From Syntrophobacter fumaroxidans MPOB (GTDB taxonomy: Bacteria > Desulfobacterota > Syntrophobacteria > Syntrophobacterales > Syntrophobacteraceae), in assembly GCF_000014965.1 (NCBI RefSeq), contig NC_008554.1, positions 186,001 through 250,000 of the forward strand: a stretch of 64,000 nt of DNA. Direction: 5' to 3'. The position numbers and the translations under genes were made by a program. The notes beneath the pieces are model-generated. The model was given only the letters and a program-made list of their open reading frames with translations. It was not told the origin of the DNA and made no database searches. Below are positions 8,949 through 18,807 of the stretch, piece after piece (within the stretch, counting starts at the first letter, position 1; each line of letters starts with the position of its first letter).

Positions 8949-9557
8949 TCAGGACGCAATTCTGTTCCAGGCATCCAGGACCTGGCGCGACGTATGGTCG
9001 AGGTCGAGACTGTTGTCGATGACGATCTGCGACAAGGGTATCTTTGAATCGATGGGAAGCTGGATTTCGAGGGTTTTTTCGGCTTCGGCGCGGGTCAGAC
9101 CGTCGCGCTTCATGAGCCTCCCGATTTGAATTTCGGGAGGCACATGAACCAGAATGACAATATCGAAGCGGTCCGCGGCATGTGATTCGAACAACAGCGG
9201 AATATCGAAGATCACCACACGCCTCGTGCGAGCCTCAATCTCCCGGCGCCATTGGGATTCCATACGGGCGAAAATAAAAGGGTGCAGGATTGCATTCAAA
9301 CGCACGAGGCACTGCGGATCGCGGATAATCAGATCCCGCAGTCTGCGCCGATCGAGGCGTCCTTCCGCATCGAAAAAAGCGGGTGCGAGCCACTCACGCA
9401 ACCGCTGCCAGCACTCCGACCCGGGCTCGACCGCCTCGCGAGCCGCCACATCCGCATCGAGGATGAGCGCTCCACGGTCGGCGAACATTCGGGCAACGGT
9501 ACTCTTGCCCGAGGCAATTCCCCCCGTCAGGGCGATCCTCTTCGCATTCACTCTCAC
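8949..9557 (-). CDS. coaE: Dephospho-CoA kinase
   Basis: Catalyses the last step of coenzyme A synthesis, ATP-dependent 3'-phosphorylation of dephospho-CoA. The 202-residue protein shows the P-loop GGIASGKST (residues 12-20), then the ILDADVAAREAV region and VIFDIPLLFES, all diagnostic of CoaE. The length is typical. It reads minus, 31 bases downstream of the small secreted protein gene and convergent with ppiD, with about 150 bases of unremarkable sequence between them. Confidence 0.95.
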   Translation of the reverse strand: MRVNAKRIALTGGIASGKSTVARMFADRGALILDADVAAREAVEPGSECWQRLREWLAPAFFDAEGRLDRRRLRDLIIRDPQCLVRLNAILHPFIFARMESQWRREIEARTRRVVIFDIPLLFESHAADRFDIVILVHVPPEIQIGRLMKRDGLTRAEAEKTLEIQLPIDSKIPLSQIVIDNSLDLDHTSRQVLDAWNRIAS

Positions 9558-9588
9558 CGAGCCCGTATTCGGCCGTTCCCGGGAAAGC

Positions 9589-9915
9589 TCAGTAATCGAT
9601 GCGTCCCACCGGCCGGCAGAATGTGTAATCCCAAGGTTCCCGGACCAGCTTTTGATCGATGATTTCGGTGCTGCAGCTCGTCACGCCGAAGGGGTAGGCA
9701 ACGATGCTGCCCGCCAGTCCAAGGGCCGTGGCAACGATACCCGCCGGTCTCAGAATAAAGACGTCCGCCAGGATAAGCTCCGCCGGCGGTGACTCGTAGA
9801 GCATCTGGGCCCGCTGCGAAACCGGCTCGGGGGCCAGCGTTTCGGCCCAGACCGGGGTGCAGAGCAACCCGAACAGCAGGGGAATGATGAACAGCAGGTG
9901 CATCTTCTTCTTCAT
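9589..9915 (-). CDS. Small secreted protein with a glycine-rich hydrophobic segment, unknown function
   Basis: The 108-residue product begins MKKKMHLLFIIPLLFGLL and has a clear Sec signal peptide with a likely cut after PVWA. The mature part has a stretch of small hydrophobic residues (AGIVATALGLAGSIVAYPFG) and two cysteines that could pair. The ATG at 9915 has a GGGAG box 8 bases upstream and puts the signal peptide at the N-terminus, so I prefer it to the longer frame from 9963. It follows sufB by 44 bases on the same strand. I do not recognise a named family. Confidence 0.7.
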   Translation of the reverse strand: MKKKMHLLFIIPLLFGLLCTPVWAETLAPEPVSQRAQMLYESPPAELILADVFILRPAGIVATALGLAGSIVAYPFGVTSCSTEIIDQKLVREPWDYTFCRPVGRIDY

Positions 9916-9959
9916 GACCAAATCTCCCTTTACTATTGTAAGAAAACCGGTCCTGCAAC

Positions 9960-11186
9960 TCACATCACGTCTTTTCCGCTCATCTCGATCGCCCGGTCGA
10001 TCTCGGCCCTGAGTTGAGACGGCAGCTCCGGGATATCGACGTTGAGGAAGCCGCGCACGATGGTGGAAGTCGCTTCTTCCTCGTCGAGACCTCTGGACAT
10101 CAGGTAATTGATCTCCTCCTGGGCAATTTTCCCGACAGCGGCTTCATGGGACATTTCAACCCCGTCCACGTGGCCTTCTAGTTCAGGTACGGCATAAATC
10201 ATTCCACCCTTTAATATTAATCCTTTGCATTCAAGATGCGCCCGTATGTCCGGCACCTCGCCGATGAGGTGTCCTCTCGAGATGATTCTGCCTCCGTTGC
10301 TGATGGACCTTGCGACGATCTCGGCCCGGGTGCCCGGCTTCTGGAGCACAATACGACCTCCCACATCATACTCCGAATTCGGGCTTCCCACAATGATGCT
10401 GTAGTAGCGGGCGACCGCGCCTTCTCCGGTCAGAAAGGTCGTGGGATACATCTGGAGCGAGCGCACGGGTTTCATGCAAATGTAATTGTTGAGAAAAAGG
10501 CCCCCTTCCTCGATCCGGCTCACGGACCTGGGCCGCACGACCAGGTCTTCCGCCCAATTGTGGATCATGGTGAAGCTCAATTTGGCGTTCTTCTTGACGT
10601 AAAACTCGGACACCCCCACATGCAGCCCCTTCGTCAAATGCGGCGACGTGGAGCAACCGGTGATGATATGCAGCTCCGAATCCTCCTCCGCAATGACGAT
10701 ATTGTGCACGTTCTGCTGAATTCCCTCCTTGTCGAGATAAAGGCAGGCCTGCACGGGATACTCGGACTTTGCTCCGGGCAGAGACCGGATCACATACCCG
10801 TCGTGCAGCTCCATCTCGGCGGAGGCGGTGTATTTGTCCGCATCCACGGAGACGAGCTTCCAATAGTAATCCCGGATCCAGTCGCATTCCTTGAGTGCCT
10901 GCCGGATGGGGATGACCTGGATATCCTTCTGCCGGCTCTTGCAGTGCACGACCGAAGTGTCTTTTTGAAAATAGGTCGCGATCCGTTCGTTTTCGTCGAC
11001 GTCCACCCCCGACATGATCAGCCGCTCCCGATCTTCCGCGGGCACATTCCGCAGGTCCCGGTCCGACAAATAATGGTGCTCCACCGGGGTCCTCCGGAAT
11101 TCGCCGAGATCGACATCCGGGCCGATCGCGGCTTTCTTGTTCGCCGCCTTGGCGGCGCGTTCCTTCAGTTCCTGTCGATCGTACAT
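9960..11186 (-). CDS. sufB: SufB/SufD-family Fe-S cluster scaffold protein
   Basis: Forms a scaffold with the SufC ATPase for assembling iron-sulfur clusters. The 408-residue protein begins MYDRQELKERAAKAANKKAA and has the beta-helix core typical of SufB/SufD, including HNIVIAEEDSELHIITGC, SISNGGRIISRGHLIGE and EISHEAA-like VEMSHEAAVGKIAQEEI. A GAGGAA box lies 9 bases before the ATG at 11186. An upstream ATG at 11195 would be right on the box. The start overlaps the end of sufC by 22 bases. There is no second SufB/D gene and no SufS or SufU here, so this is the short two-gene SufCB form. Confidence 0.9.
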   Translation of the reverse strand: MYDRQELKERAAKAANKKAAIGPDVDLGEFRRTPVEHHYLSDRDLRNVPAEDRERLIMSGVDVDENERIATYFQKDTSVVHCKSRQKDIQVIPIRQALKECDWIRDYYWKLVSVDADKYTASAEMELHDGYVIRSLPGAKSEYPVQACLYLDKEGIQQNVHNIVIAEEDSELHIITGCSTSPHLTKGLHVGVSEFYVKKNAKLSFTMIHNWAEDLVVRPRSVSRIEEGGLFLNNYICMKPVRSLQMYPTTFLTGEGAVARYYSIIVGSPNSEYDVGGRIVLQKPGTRAEIVARSISNGGRIISRGHLIGEVPDIRAHLECKGLILKGGMIYAVPELEGHVDGVEMSHEAAVGKIAQEEINYLMSRGLDEEEATSTIVRGFLNVDIPELPSQLRAEIDRAIEMSGKDVM

Positions 11187-11929
11187 CGCACACATTCCTC
11201 GTAACCCATTTCGCCGATGCATCTGAGAATTTCGCGGGGGTTGGTCGAACAGCTCAGGACCCCGTCGTAAAGAACCTGTCCCTTGTCCACCTCGACGTAG
11301 TCGAGGATGTAACCGGTATGAGTGATGATCAGTCCCATCTTCGTGCGTTCACGCATCATCCTCAGGCGCGACTTGAGCAGGGTTGGCTCGAGTTCTTTCT
11401 GGAGCAGCTCCGCAATGGTGTTTCCCACAAGGGCGATGTTTTCGAGGTCCACGCCGGATTCGGGTTCATCGAAGAGCATCAGGTCGGGATTCTGCGCCAG
11501 CAGTTGGAGCAACTCGGAGCGTTTGATCTCTCCGCCGGAAAACCCCGCATTCACGTCCCGGTCCAGGAACTCCTCGAAATCCACCCTCCGGGCCAGGTCT
11601 TCCACGGGGACTTCACGGCGCGCGCAAATACCGACGATGTCGCGAATCCTCAGGCCGTGAATCGTCGGCGGTCGCTGGTAGGACATCCCGATGCCCAGCC
11701 GGGCCCGTTCGTTGATGGGCATATACGTAATGTCCACGCCCTTGAACAGGATCCTGCCGCCGATCACCTTGTACTGCGGATAGCCCATAATGGTCATCAG
11801 CAGGGACGTCTTGCCCGAACCGTTCGGGCCGAAGAGCACGTGCGTCTCTCCCCATTTGATTTCCAAGTCGATGTGCTTGAGTATGACCTGGCCTGCAAGT
11901 TCAACCTGCAGGTCCTCGATGAGCAACAT
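11165..11929 (-). CDS. sufC: SufC-like ABC ATPase for Fe-S cluster assembly
   Basis: The 254-residue cytoplasmic ABC ATPase shows Walker A GPNGSGKTS, a signature FSGGEIKRSELLQ, Walker B DLMLFDEPESG and switch histidine ITHTG. The ESG after Walker B is the SufC pattern. It powers the SufB scaffold encoded by the overlapping downstream gene. It is the first gene of the pair, with a GGGAG box 7 bases before the ATG. Upstream sequence is AT-rich but I found no convincing promoter. Confidence 0.93.
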   Translation of the reverse strand: MLLIEDLQVELAGQVILKHIDLEIKWGETHVLFGPNGSGKTSLLMTIMGYPQYKVIGGRILFKGVDITYMPINERARLGIGMSYQRPPTIHGLRIRDIVGICARREVPVEDLARRVDFEEFLDRDVNAGFSGGEIKRSELLQLLAQNPDLMLFDEPESGVDLENIALVGNTIAELLQKELEPTLLKSRLRMMRERTKMGLIITHTGYILDYVEVDKGQVLYDGVLSCSTNPREILRCIGEMGYEECVRCTIDRN

Positions 11930-12296
11930 GCGATATCTCCCGTCAATACCCGCCGTAAGTCAAGAATATGCGTTGAATCCGATACCGACTCTATTTATAA
12001 ACTCTCGCATCGGGCGACGCAAGCGGAATGCAGCGGCAGCGGCCGTGGAAAGACCCTTGATTCCCAATATTTAATGGAGAAGTCCGCCAGGAGATTCCCT
12101 CGCGAGGTGCCCGTGGTTCTTCGGGCTTCTCCGAAAGTCATGCCGGCGGCCCGCGCCGCGAGGGCCGACTTCGGGCGGAACCGCTCCCGGCCCGGATGAC
12201 GGCTGGGGTGCCGCTTGCCCACCGGGGTAGACTCGACTATACTGCTCGTTGCTGGAATAGCGCGAATGTCCCAACAGAGAACGTTCCGGAGATCAG
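11930..12296. other. Divergent intergenic region between sufC and the DUF6178 gene
   Basis: This must hold the promoters of both the minus-strand suf pair and the plus-strand gene at 12297. There is a local AT-rich element around 11990-12000 (CTATTTATAAACTC). I could not match a full -35/-10 pair or a complete operator. The short frames crossing it look random. Confidence 0.4.
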
Positions 12297-13985
12297 ATGG
12301 CTCAGGTTCTGGATCTTGAAGAAAAACGACTGGGAAAGCTGTCCCCGCGGGACCTTGCCGGGGAGCTGATGAAGGTTCCGGCCAAAAAGAGGCTGGAGCT
12401 GATCCTGCAACGCAGCGATGCGGCTTCCGTGGTGGCCGCAATGGAAGTGCGGGATTACTATTTTTCGGTCATGGAGATCGGCCCCGACGATGCACTGCCG
12501 CTTCTGGCCATGGCCAATGTCGAACAACTGATCCATCTGTTCGATCTCGAATGGTGGGAGGCGGACCGGGTCAAGGTCTCCAGAGCCATCGAGTGGCTGG
12601 AACGCATCGAGAAGGCCAATGAACGCAATCTCCTGGAATGGCTTTACAAAGTCGATTTTGAGCTGTTGGTGATCCTTTTCAAGAAATGGATCCGGGTGCA
12701 GTTGATGCCCGACGACACGGATCCCGTCGAAGCAAGAGAGCAACTCCCGCGCAACACCATCGATGACGTGTATTTCTGGGAAGCGCTCTACCCGCAGTAC
12801 GAAGATCTGATCAACCGTATGCTGAGTCTCCTTTTCGAAGCGCATCCCGGCTTTTACCGGGAGCTCATGAACGCCGCGATCTGGGCTTTGGACCCGGAAA
12901 TGGAAGAGGACGCCTACCGGTTTCACCGCGGCCGGATGGAAGACCAGGCCATCCCCGACTTCTACGATGCGTTGGAGGTCTACCGCAGCATTGGCCTGCG
13001 GGAAATAAAAGCGGACAAGCAGCCTTTCGAATCGCCTTCTGAAGAATTCCGCCCGCCGGCTTTCGCTCTGGCCCTGATTCCCGAGGGTGACCTGCTGGAT
13101 CGCGCGCTTCAGGAAGTGCGTCGGAAGTCGTCGCTCGATCTGGTTCAGATGGAGCTGGCATCGCTGGCCAACAAAGTGATCGTCGCCGACCGGCTCCCGC
13201 CCGAAGAACCTGAAATGCTGCGGCGGGCGGTGGAAAAGACGGTGGCCTGCGTCAACCTGGGTCTCGAGCTTCTGAGCGACGGAGACCTTGCCGTTGCCGT
13301 CGGCGCGGTCGAAAACATTCATCTCGAGCAGTTGTTTCGTCTGGCCCAGACGGAGATCGGCAACCTGCGGAACCGCCTCCTGGAGTTGCTCCGGGGCGGA
13401 TGGTTGTCCCGGTGGCCGGAGGGGATCAGGTGCCTGGATCGGGAATGGCTGGAACGGGCCGAACTGCTGATTCGCAGGACACCGAAGCTGTTGAGACCGG
13501 CCTCAACGGCGGGAGCCCGGAGCGGTGAGGACTTTTTCCGTCGCGAAAGCGACCTGTTGGAGGCGGGCCGTTTTATTGAAAGCGTTTCCCGGATCGGGCG
13601 GCTGTACGCCGCACTGATGCCCGATCCCGACCTGCTGGATCGCAAACTTTGGCGCGGCGGTCAGATAGGAAGCCTTGCCGAAGTGACTCTCGGATCGATG
13701 ATCCTGACGTCGGCCTCACGCGCCGTTCTCGATGGCCAGTGGAGGCTCGACCTCATCCCCTTGGAACGATGGCCGGTTCTGTTCGGCCTCGCTCGGCCGG
13801 AGACCCTCCGGAAGGTGATTGTCCAATGGGCGCAAACGGTTCTTCCGGACAATGACCTCCAGGGAGGCGTCCTCGAATACCTCGACTCGGTCCTCGTCGC
13901 CTTCCGGGAAGACATGTCGGGCTTCACCTCTTCCGATCCTCCCGATCCTCGGAACGTGCCGCTGCTTCTCTTCACGCAGGGATAG
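12297..13985 (+). CDS. DUF6178 family protein
   Basis: A 562-residue, largely helical cytoplasmic protein with no signal peptide or membrane segment. It starts MAQVLDLEEKRLGKLSPRDL. It carries features I associate with the DUF6178 family of Desulfobacterota, including a long run of short helical repeats and DDVYFWEALYPQYEDL near residue 155. The function of the family is not known. It is transcribed alone and convergently with mtaB, with only 21 bases between the stops. A hairpin-like CGGCGCAACGCCG follows the stop but has no T tract. Confidence 0.75.
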   Translation: MAQVLDLEEKRLGKLSPRDLAGELMKVPAKKRLELILQRSDAASVVAAMEVRDYYFSVMEIGPDDALPLLAMANVEQLIHLFDLEWWEADRVKVSRAIEWLERIEKANERNLLEWLYKVDFELLVILFKKWIRVQLMPDDTDPVEAREQLPRNTIDDVYFWEALYPQYEDLINRMLSLLFEAHPGFYRELMNAAIWALDPEMEEDAYRFHRGRMEDQAIPDFYDALEVYRSIGLREIKADKQPFESPSEEFRPPAFALALIPEGDLLDRALQEVRRKSSLDLVQMELASLANKVIVADRLPPEEPEMLRRAVEKTVACVNLGLELLSDGDLAVAVGAVENIHLEQLFRLAQTEIGNLRNRLLELLRGGWLSRWPEGIRCLDREWLERAELLIRRTPKLLRPASTAGARSGEDFFRRESDLLEAGRFIESVSRIGRLYAALMPDPDLLDRKLWRGGQIGSLAEVTLGSMILTSASRAVLDGQWRLDLIPLERWPVLFGLARPETLRKVIVQWAQTVLPDNDLQGGVLEYLDSVLVAFREDMSGFTSSDPPDPRNVPLLLFTQG

Positions 13986-14006
13986 CGGCGCAACGCCGGG
14001 AACCGC

Positions 14007-15380
14007 TCACCCGCCTGCCGGAGCCGCGGCGATCAGTTCGCGGTCCCCGGATCGAACGACCTGCACCCGGACAATGGAGCCGGGAAGCACGGGTGGACCT
14101 GCCGGGAACAAAACCTGCAAATAATTCGCGGTGGTACCCCTCAGCCAGCCGGCACGGGGCGCGGCCGATTCCACGAGTACCTCCACGCTTCGCCCGAGGA
14201 ACCGCTCGCTGAATTGCCTTCGCTTTCTTGTGCCGATGTCCTGCAGCAGTCGGGCTCTCTTTTTCGTCTCGTCACCCGGAATTCTGCCGGGCATGTCCGC
14301 GGCGGGCGTACCCGGGCGGGGTGAGAAGGGGAATACGTGCAGGTAGGTGAGGGGGAGCTCCTCAACCAGGTGGAGCGTGTTCAAGAACCGGCGTTGCGTT
14401 TCTCCCGGGAAGCCCACCATCACATCGGCACCCAGGGCGGCCTCGGGGAACAACATGCGGAGCTCCCGGATGAGGTTCGCGTATTGTAGTGCCGTATAGG
14501 GGCGATGCATGGCGGCCAGAACATCGTCGTCTCCACTCTGCAATGGAATGTGGAAGTGAGGGCAAATCCAGGGGACGGTGGAAATCCTGCGCAGGAGACC
14601 GGCACTCCACTCCAGGGGTTCGAGGGAACTGAGGCGCACCCGGGGCGGCGAGTCGGAATCCCCGATGCGATCGAGCAGTCCGGCCAGGTCCCGGGTCGGT
14701 GTCAGGTCTTTTCCCCACTGGCCAAGATGGATCCCGGTGAGGATGACCTCCCGATATCCCACCTCGACGAACCGGCGCAACCGGGAAAGAACTTCGTCGG
14801 CCGGCAGGCTGCGGCTGCGGCCGCGCGTGTACGGGACCACGCAATAGGAACAGTACGCGTTGCAGCCGTCTTGAACCTTCAGATAAGCACGAGTGCGTCC
14901 GGTGTGCATGCACGAAACCGCCTGGGCGCTCAAACGCGGGATGTCGTTCACACCCTTCACGGCGCGACACGGCGCGGCAAAGCTTGCGGGTACCTCGATC
15001 CATCGCGCGATGTCGAACTTTTCCGCCGTGCCCAGGATGTGCGTGGCCAACTCTCCGGCCGCCAACCGGTCGTGGTCGAGTTGCGCATCGCAACCCACCA
15101 CGGCGATCAATGCTCCGGGATTCAGTCGCCGTGCGCGGCGGAGCAGTTGCCGCGTCTGGAACGCGGCACTGGAAGTCACCGCGCAACTGTGGACGACGTA
15201 GAGGTCGGCCGCGCCTTTGAATGAAACCGGCTGCCAGTTCGCCTGCATCAAGGATTCCATCATTACGGAAGACTCGTACTGGTTCACTTTGCAGCCCAGA
15301 GTCTCCACGGCCACTTTTTTCGACGTCAAAGCCGGCTCCCGTTCATTTCGATATGGTGCCTCCGCCGAGGACGACGTCAC
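14007..15380 (-). CDS. mtaB: tRNA t6A37 methylthiotransferase MtaB
   Basis: A radical-SAM enzyme that converts t6A at position 37 of certain tRNAs to ms2t6A. The protein is 457 residues long. The N-terminal UPF0004 domain shows its three cluster cysteines in [20 protein letters not shown] and VVGCDAQ. The radical SAM motif CNAYCSYC follows, with [20 protein letters not shown] typical of MtaB rather than MiaB or RimO. A short TRAM-like region ends the protein. Its start lies inside the end of mnmA (38-base overlap), so the two tRNA-sulfur genes are coupled. Confidence 0.93.
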
Positions 15381-16431
15381 CGTCGTAGAAAACGGCGGAC
15401 TGCCCGGGTGTCACGGCCCGCTGCGGGGCTTCGAAGCGGACGGAGGCCGAGCGCTCACCGACGGGAGTCACCACCGCGGCGGCCGGCGCATGTTGATTGC
15501 GGATGCGTACCCTGCAGCGGACGGGCACGTTCGGAGCTGGGATGGAGACCCAGTTGACGCGGCCGACCTCCAGCCGATCCCGGTCGAGATCGCCGACCCG
15601 ACCGACCCGGACCGCATTGGCGGCGGGTTCCAGGCCGACCACGTAAAGGGGAGCCGAGGAGGCGATTCCCAGGCCGCGTCGCTGTCCGATCGTGTAGGCG
15701 AAAATTCCCTTGTGCCGGCCCAGTTCCCGGCCTTCCAGGTCGAGAATGGGGCCTTCCGCCGGCGCATGGAGCGTGTCGAGGCGCTCTGTCAGGAATTCAT
15801 GATATTTTCCCGCGGGAACGAAGCAGATTTCCTGGCTTTCGCCCGGGAACAGCGACGCAATTCCCAGTTGCCCGGCCCAGGCGGAGACGTCGCGTTTCCG
15901 GGTGGAGCCAAGGGGAAAAAGGGTCGAGGCCAGTTGATCCTGGCTCAAACCGTAGAGAAAATAGGATTGGTCCTTGGATAAATCGGAGCCTCGGAGCAGA
16001 CGAAATCTCCGGGAGGTCGGACCGGGCGGACTCACTCTCGCGTAGTGCCCGGTGGCGAAGCGCTCCGCTCCCAGAGCGCGAGCCTTCTCCATAAGAAAAC
16101 CGAACTTCACGGCGGGATTGCAGAATATGCAGGGATTTGGGGTTTGTCCCAGAAGGTAGGCCTCCATGAAGGGTTCGATGACATGGGATTCGAACGCGTC
16201 CCTCAAATCGACGACGGCGATGGGGAACCCGAATCGCAGGCCCAGTTCGCAAAGAAATGCTTCCTTCTCGCGGATCATCGCCCCGGCACACCACCGTCCC
16301 GTCCTGGACGGCGGCACATGTCTCATGTGAACGCCGAAAACGTCATTTCCCTGTTCCTTGAGAAGAATCGCGGCCCGGAGGCTGTCTACCCCGCCGCTCA
16401 TGGCAACTGCAACGCGCAATGATCGTTCCAT
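15343..16431 (-). CDS. mnmA: tRNA-specific 2-thiouridylase MnmA
   Basis: Thiolates the wobble uridine of tRNA-Lys, -Glu and -Gln. The protein is 362 residues long. It has the PP-loop MSGGVDS at 11-17, the pair of catalytic cysteines at 104 (PNPCIFCN) and 203 (SQEICFVP), and ATGHYARV and [10 protein letters not shown], all standard for the family. It follows the ferredoxin gene by 160 bases and overlaps mtaB. The ferredoxin-mnmA-mtaB order suggests a sulfur-transfer and tRNA-modification unit, but a direct functional link of the ferredoxin is inference. Confidence 0.95.
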
Positions 16432-16591
16432 TTCTGCATCGATAGTGAATAAGCCGGAAGGTACGGTCCCCAGGCCGATCGCATCGCGGAGCCGGTGTCG
16501 GTGTCGGACCCGCCGCTCAGAGCGCCGCGGCGGAGAGGTCCGACCCTCCCCGACGCAACGATCCGCGGGGATCGATCCGAGGCCGCGGAGG

Positions 16592-17017
16592 CTATAGCGC
16601 CAGGGTCTTGTCGAACGTCACGATCATGGCTCGGGCCGGGCAAGTTTTCACGCAGAGCTCACAAGCGCTGCACCGTTCGGATTCGAAGAGCACCGCCATC
16701 TCCGGTCGCTTGATGCGAAGCGCGCCCGTGGGACAAACCGCCGTGCAGGCGCCGCACTGGTAGCACCTGTCGTCATCGCGCCGGATTCCCTGCGCGACCG
16801 GTTCGATTACGACTCCGACCTGCTTCAGGAACTTGATTCCCTTGTCGTAGTCCCGTTTGCTTCCCCGCAGTTCGAGCACCAGCATGCCCTCCTTGCGGGG
16901 GTATATCTGCGCCTTCAGAATATTGAAGGTCAAGTTATAGTCACGCACCAGGTAGGTGATGATGGGTTTGTCCACGATGTCCTTGGGAAACCGCAGGACC
17001 AGCATTCTGGCATACAT
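16592..17017 (-). CDS. NIL-domain 2x[4Fe-4S] ferredoxin
   Basis: A 141-residue protein. The first 80 residues form an NIL (ACT-like) domain. Two ferredoxin motifs follow, [12 protein letters not shown] and [15 protein letters not shown]-ferredoxin proteins occur in anaerobes and methanogens, where they have been linked to sulfur assimilation and homocysteine synthesis. Here it sits upstream of two tRNA-thiolating enzymes. The ATG at 17017 has a GAGGAG box at the right distance, so I reject the 10-codon extension. A promoter lies at 17057-17084. Confidence 0.88.
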
Positions 17018-17056
17018 GAGGCACGCTCCTCTCAAATGTCCAAGCAAGAGTGTTGA

Positions 17057-17084
17057 AGCATAACACCTTGAAACAAAATGCCAA
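17057..17084 (-). promoter_or_regulatory. Promoter of the ferredoxin-mnmA-mtaB unit
   Basis: On the minus strand TTGGCA (17084-17079) and TATGCT (17062-17057) are separated by 16 bases. The -35 box matches the consensus at five of six positions and the -10 at four. The predicted transcription start is about 30 bases before the ATG at 17017. Confidence 0.45.
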
Positions 17085-17357
17085 ACTATTTTTCAGAGGG
17101 TTTTTCCCCCTTTTATGGTGAAGTGCGAACGCAAGCTGTTGGGCCCGTGAGCACGTCGGGCGGAAGCTGGAAAAATGCAGGCGGGAGCCGCTTCACCCGC
17201 TCAAACTGCGGGTTGTGAATTCGCAATTACGGCGCTCGCGGAAAGTTGTCCGGAGGATTATATTAAGTGTCCGTCCGTGAGACACATTGAGGGCGCGGGG
17301 CTTTAGCGGACGGATTTTTCGGTCAATGGGCGGCGGTGCCGGCAACAGGAGCGGATC
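17085..17357. other. Divergent intergenic region upstream of the M24 peptidase
   Basis: Together with the promoter just listed this makes a 340-base gap between divergent genes. It is mixed in composition, with a T-rich stretch around 17085-17115. I see no clear plus-strand promoter for the peptidase gene and no RNA structure. Confidence 0.35.
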
Positions 17358-18476
17358 ATGAGCGAAAGCATGTTCGATGTGAGATTGGAACGGTTCCGGA
17401 AGCTGTGCGGAGAGGAAGGTCTGGACGCCTTTCTCGTCGCCAACCCGGAAAATCGCTACTACCTGAGCGGATACGAGGCGGATGACATGCATCTGACCGA
17501 AAGCTCGGGCTTCCTTCTGATTACCCCTGACCGCCGATACCTGCTGACCGATCCACGATACGAGGAGGCGGCCAGGAAAGAAGCACCGGGTTTTGCGGTG
17601 CGGATATACACACAGGGACTCTCCCAGGTGCTTGCGGAGCTTCTTCCCGAAATTCGCCCGGAGCGCCTCGGAGCGGAAAGCTCGTACCTGACCTGGAGCA
17701 GGTACAAGGATGTCGAGGAACAGCTCCGCAAGGCCAATCCTTCGGCCGTCGTCCTGGGTTTCGAGGGATTGGTCGAACGGCTGCGGGTGATCAAGGAGCC
17801 CATGGAAATCGAGTGGATCAAGGCATCCCTGCGCCTGACGGAGGACGCTTTGGTGGCGGTGTGGAACGAATTGGCGCCGGGGCGCAAGGAAAAGGACATC
17901 GCCTGGCGTATCGAGCGTTACATCCGTGAAGGGGGAGGAGAGGCTGTTTCATTTCCGCCCATTGTAGCGGCAGGTCCGAATGGAGCTCTTCCCCATGCCG
18001 TTCCCGGCGAACGCAGAATCGCAAAGGGGGACTCGCTCATCCTCGATCTCGGATCGAAACTCCGCCACTACTGTTCCGATATGACCAGAACCTGGATCGC
18101 AGGCAACCCCGAACCGAAGCTGGCGGAGATCTACCGGGTCGTCCGGGAGGCGCAGTTGGCCGCGCAGGACCAACTGCGGGCAGGAATCGATTCGGTGGAA
18201 GTGGACCGGGTGGCGCGCGACCTGATCGCGAAGGCCGGATACGGCGAATACTTCGGCCACGGGCTCGGCCACGGGGTGGGCCTTGCAGTCCATGAGGGGC
18301 CGAGTTTGCGGAGATTCCACGGGACAATACTCGAAGAAAACATGGTGGTCACCGTTGAGCCCGGGATCTATCTCCCCGGCTATGGGGGCGTCAGGCTGGA
18401 AAACATGGTGCGTATCACCGCCACCGGCTGTGAAGTCCTTAACACCCGGGATCTCTTCCTCGAGCAGGCCGGGTGA
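17358..18476 (+). CDS. M24 metallopeptidase, Xaa-Pro aminopeptidase/dipeptidase-like
   Basis: Cleaves peptides next to proline in the cytoplasm. The 372-residue protein has the creatinase-like N-terminal domain (ANPENRYYLSGY) followed by the pita-bread catalytic domain. All metal ligands are visible: two Asp in LDLGSKLRHYCSDMTRTW, the His in HGLGHGVGLAVHEGP, and the two Glu in VTVEPGIYL and RLENMV. The length suits the PepQ/YqhT type. It is a single-gene unit. Confidence 0.92.
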   Translation: MSESMFDVRLERFRKLCGEEGLDAFLVANPENRYYLSGYEADDMHLTESSGFLLITPDRRYLLTDPRYEEAARKEAPGFAVRIYTQGLSQVLAELLPEIRPERLGAESSYLTWSRYKDVEEQLRKANPSAVVLGFEGLVERLRVIKEPMEIEWIKASLRLTEDALVAVWNELAPGRKEKDIAWRIERYIREGGGEAVSFPPIVAAGPNGALPHAVPGERRIAKGDSLILDLGSKLRHYCSDMTRTWIAGNPEPKLAEIYRVVREAQLAAQDQLRAGIDSVEVDRVARDLIAKAGYGEYFGHGLGHGVGLAVHEGPSLRRFHGTILEENMVVTVEPGIYLPGYGGVRLENMVRITATGCEVLNTRDLFLEQAG

Positions 18477-18807
18477 GGGTTCTCCCGGGTGTCCTGCTCT
18501 CGAAATCGAGCGGTTCAGCGCTCGGGGCGGGGAAAGCATGATTTGCCGCGAGGGGGAGTAGGCCCGCCCCCGCCCAACGGATTCGTCAGCCTCTAGCGAG
18601 TGCGGGCGCACGAGACCCGGCCTCATCGTGGACACGGAGGAACCATGCCCACCCTACGGATCCGCACGGTCTTCCGGGTTTATCCCGCCCGCGTCACCTC
18701 CGACTGCCTCTGCCCGGCACATCGGTTCGTACAAGGGGCGAGCTTTATACCCGCCCGAGTCATCTCCCGCCGGGCAGGCGTTGTGCAACCTTGAACGCAC
18801 CTGGAGA
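18477..18807. other. Intergenic region holding a dispersed repeat
   Basis: Between two convergent genes. Apart from the palindromic repeat at 18676-18757 I see no gene or clear terminator. Short frames crossing the repeat are not credible. Confidence 0.4.
18676..18757 (-). repeat. Dispersed palindromic repeat, copy 1
   Basis: Read on the minus strand this matches the 60196-60280 copy in order: GGGCGGG-TATAAAG-C-CGCCCC, then ACCGATGTGCCG in the centre, then a second GC-rich arm. The arm at 18735-18757 is well kept, while the other (18676-18693) has decayed. It lies between convergent genes, a usual place for such elements. No coding capacity. Confidence 0.6.

Noticed and set aside
11982-11990. 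ATACCGACT upstream of sufC, which resembles half of an IscR type-1 site
   Set aside because: The other half-site is absent, so a site cannot be supported.
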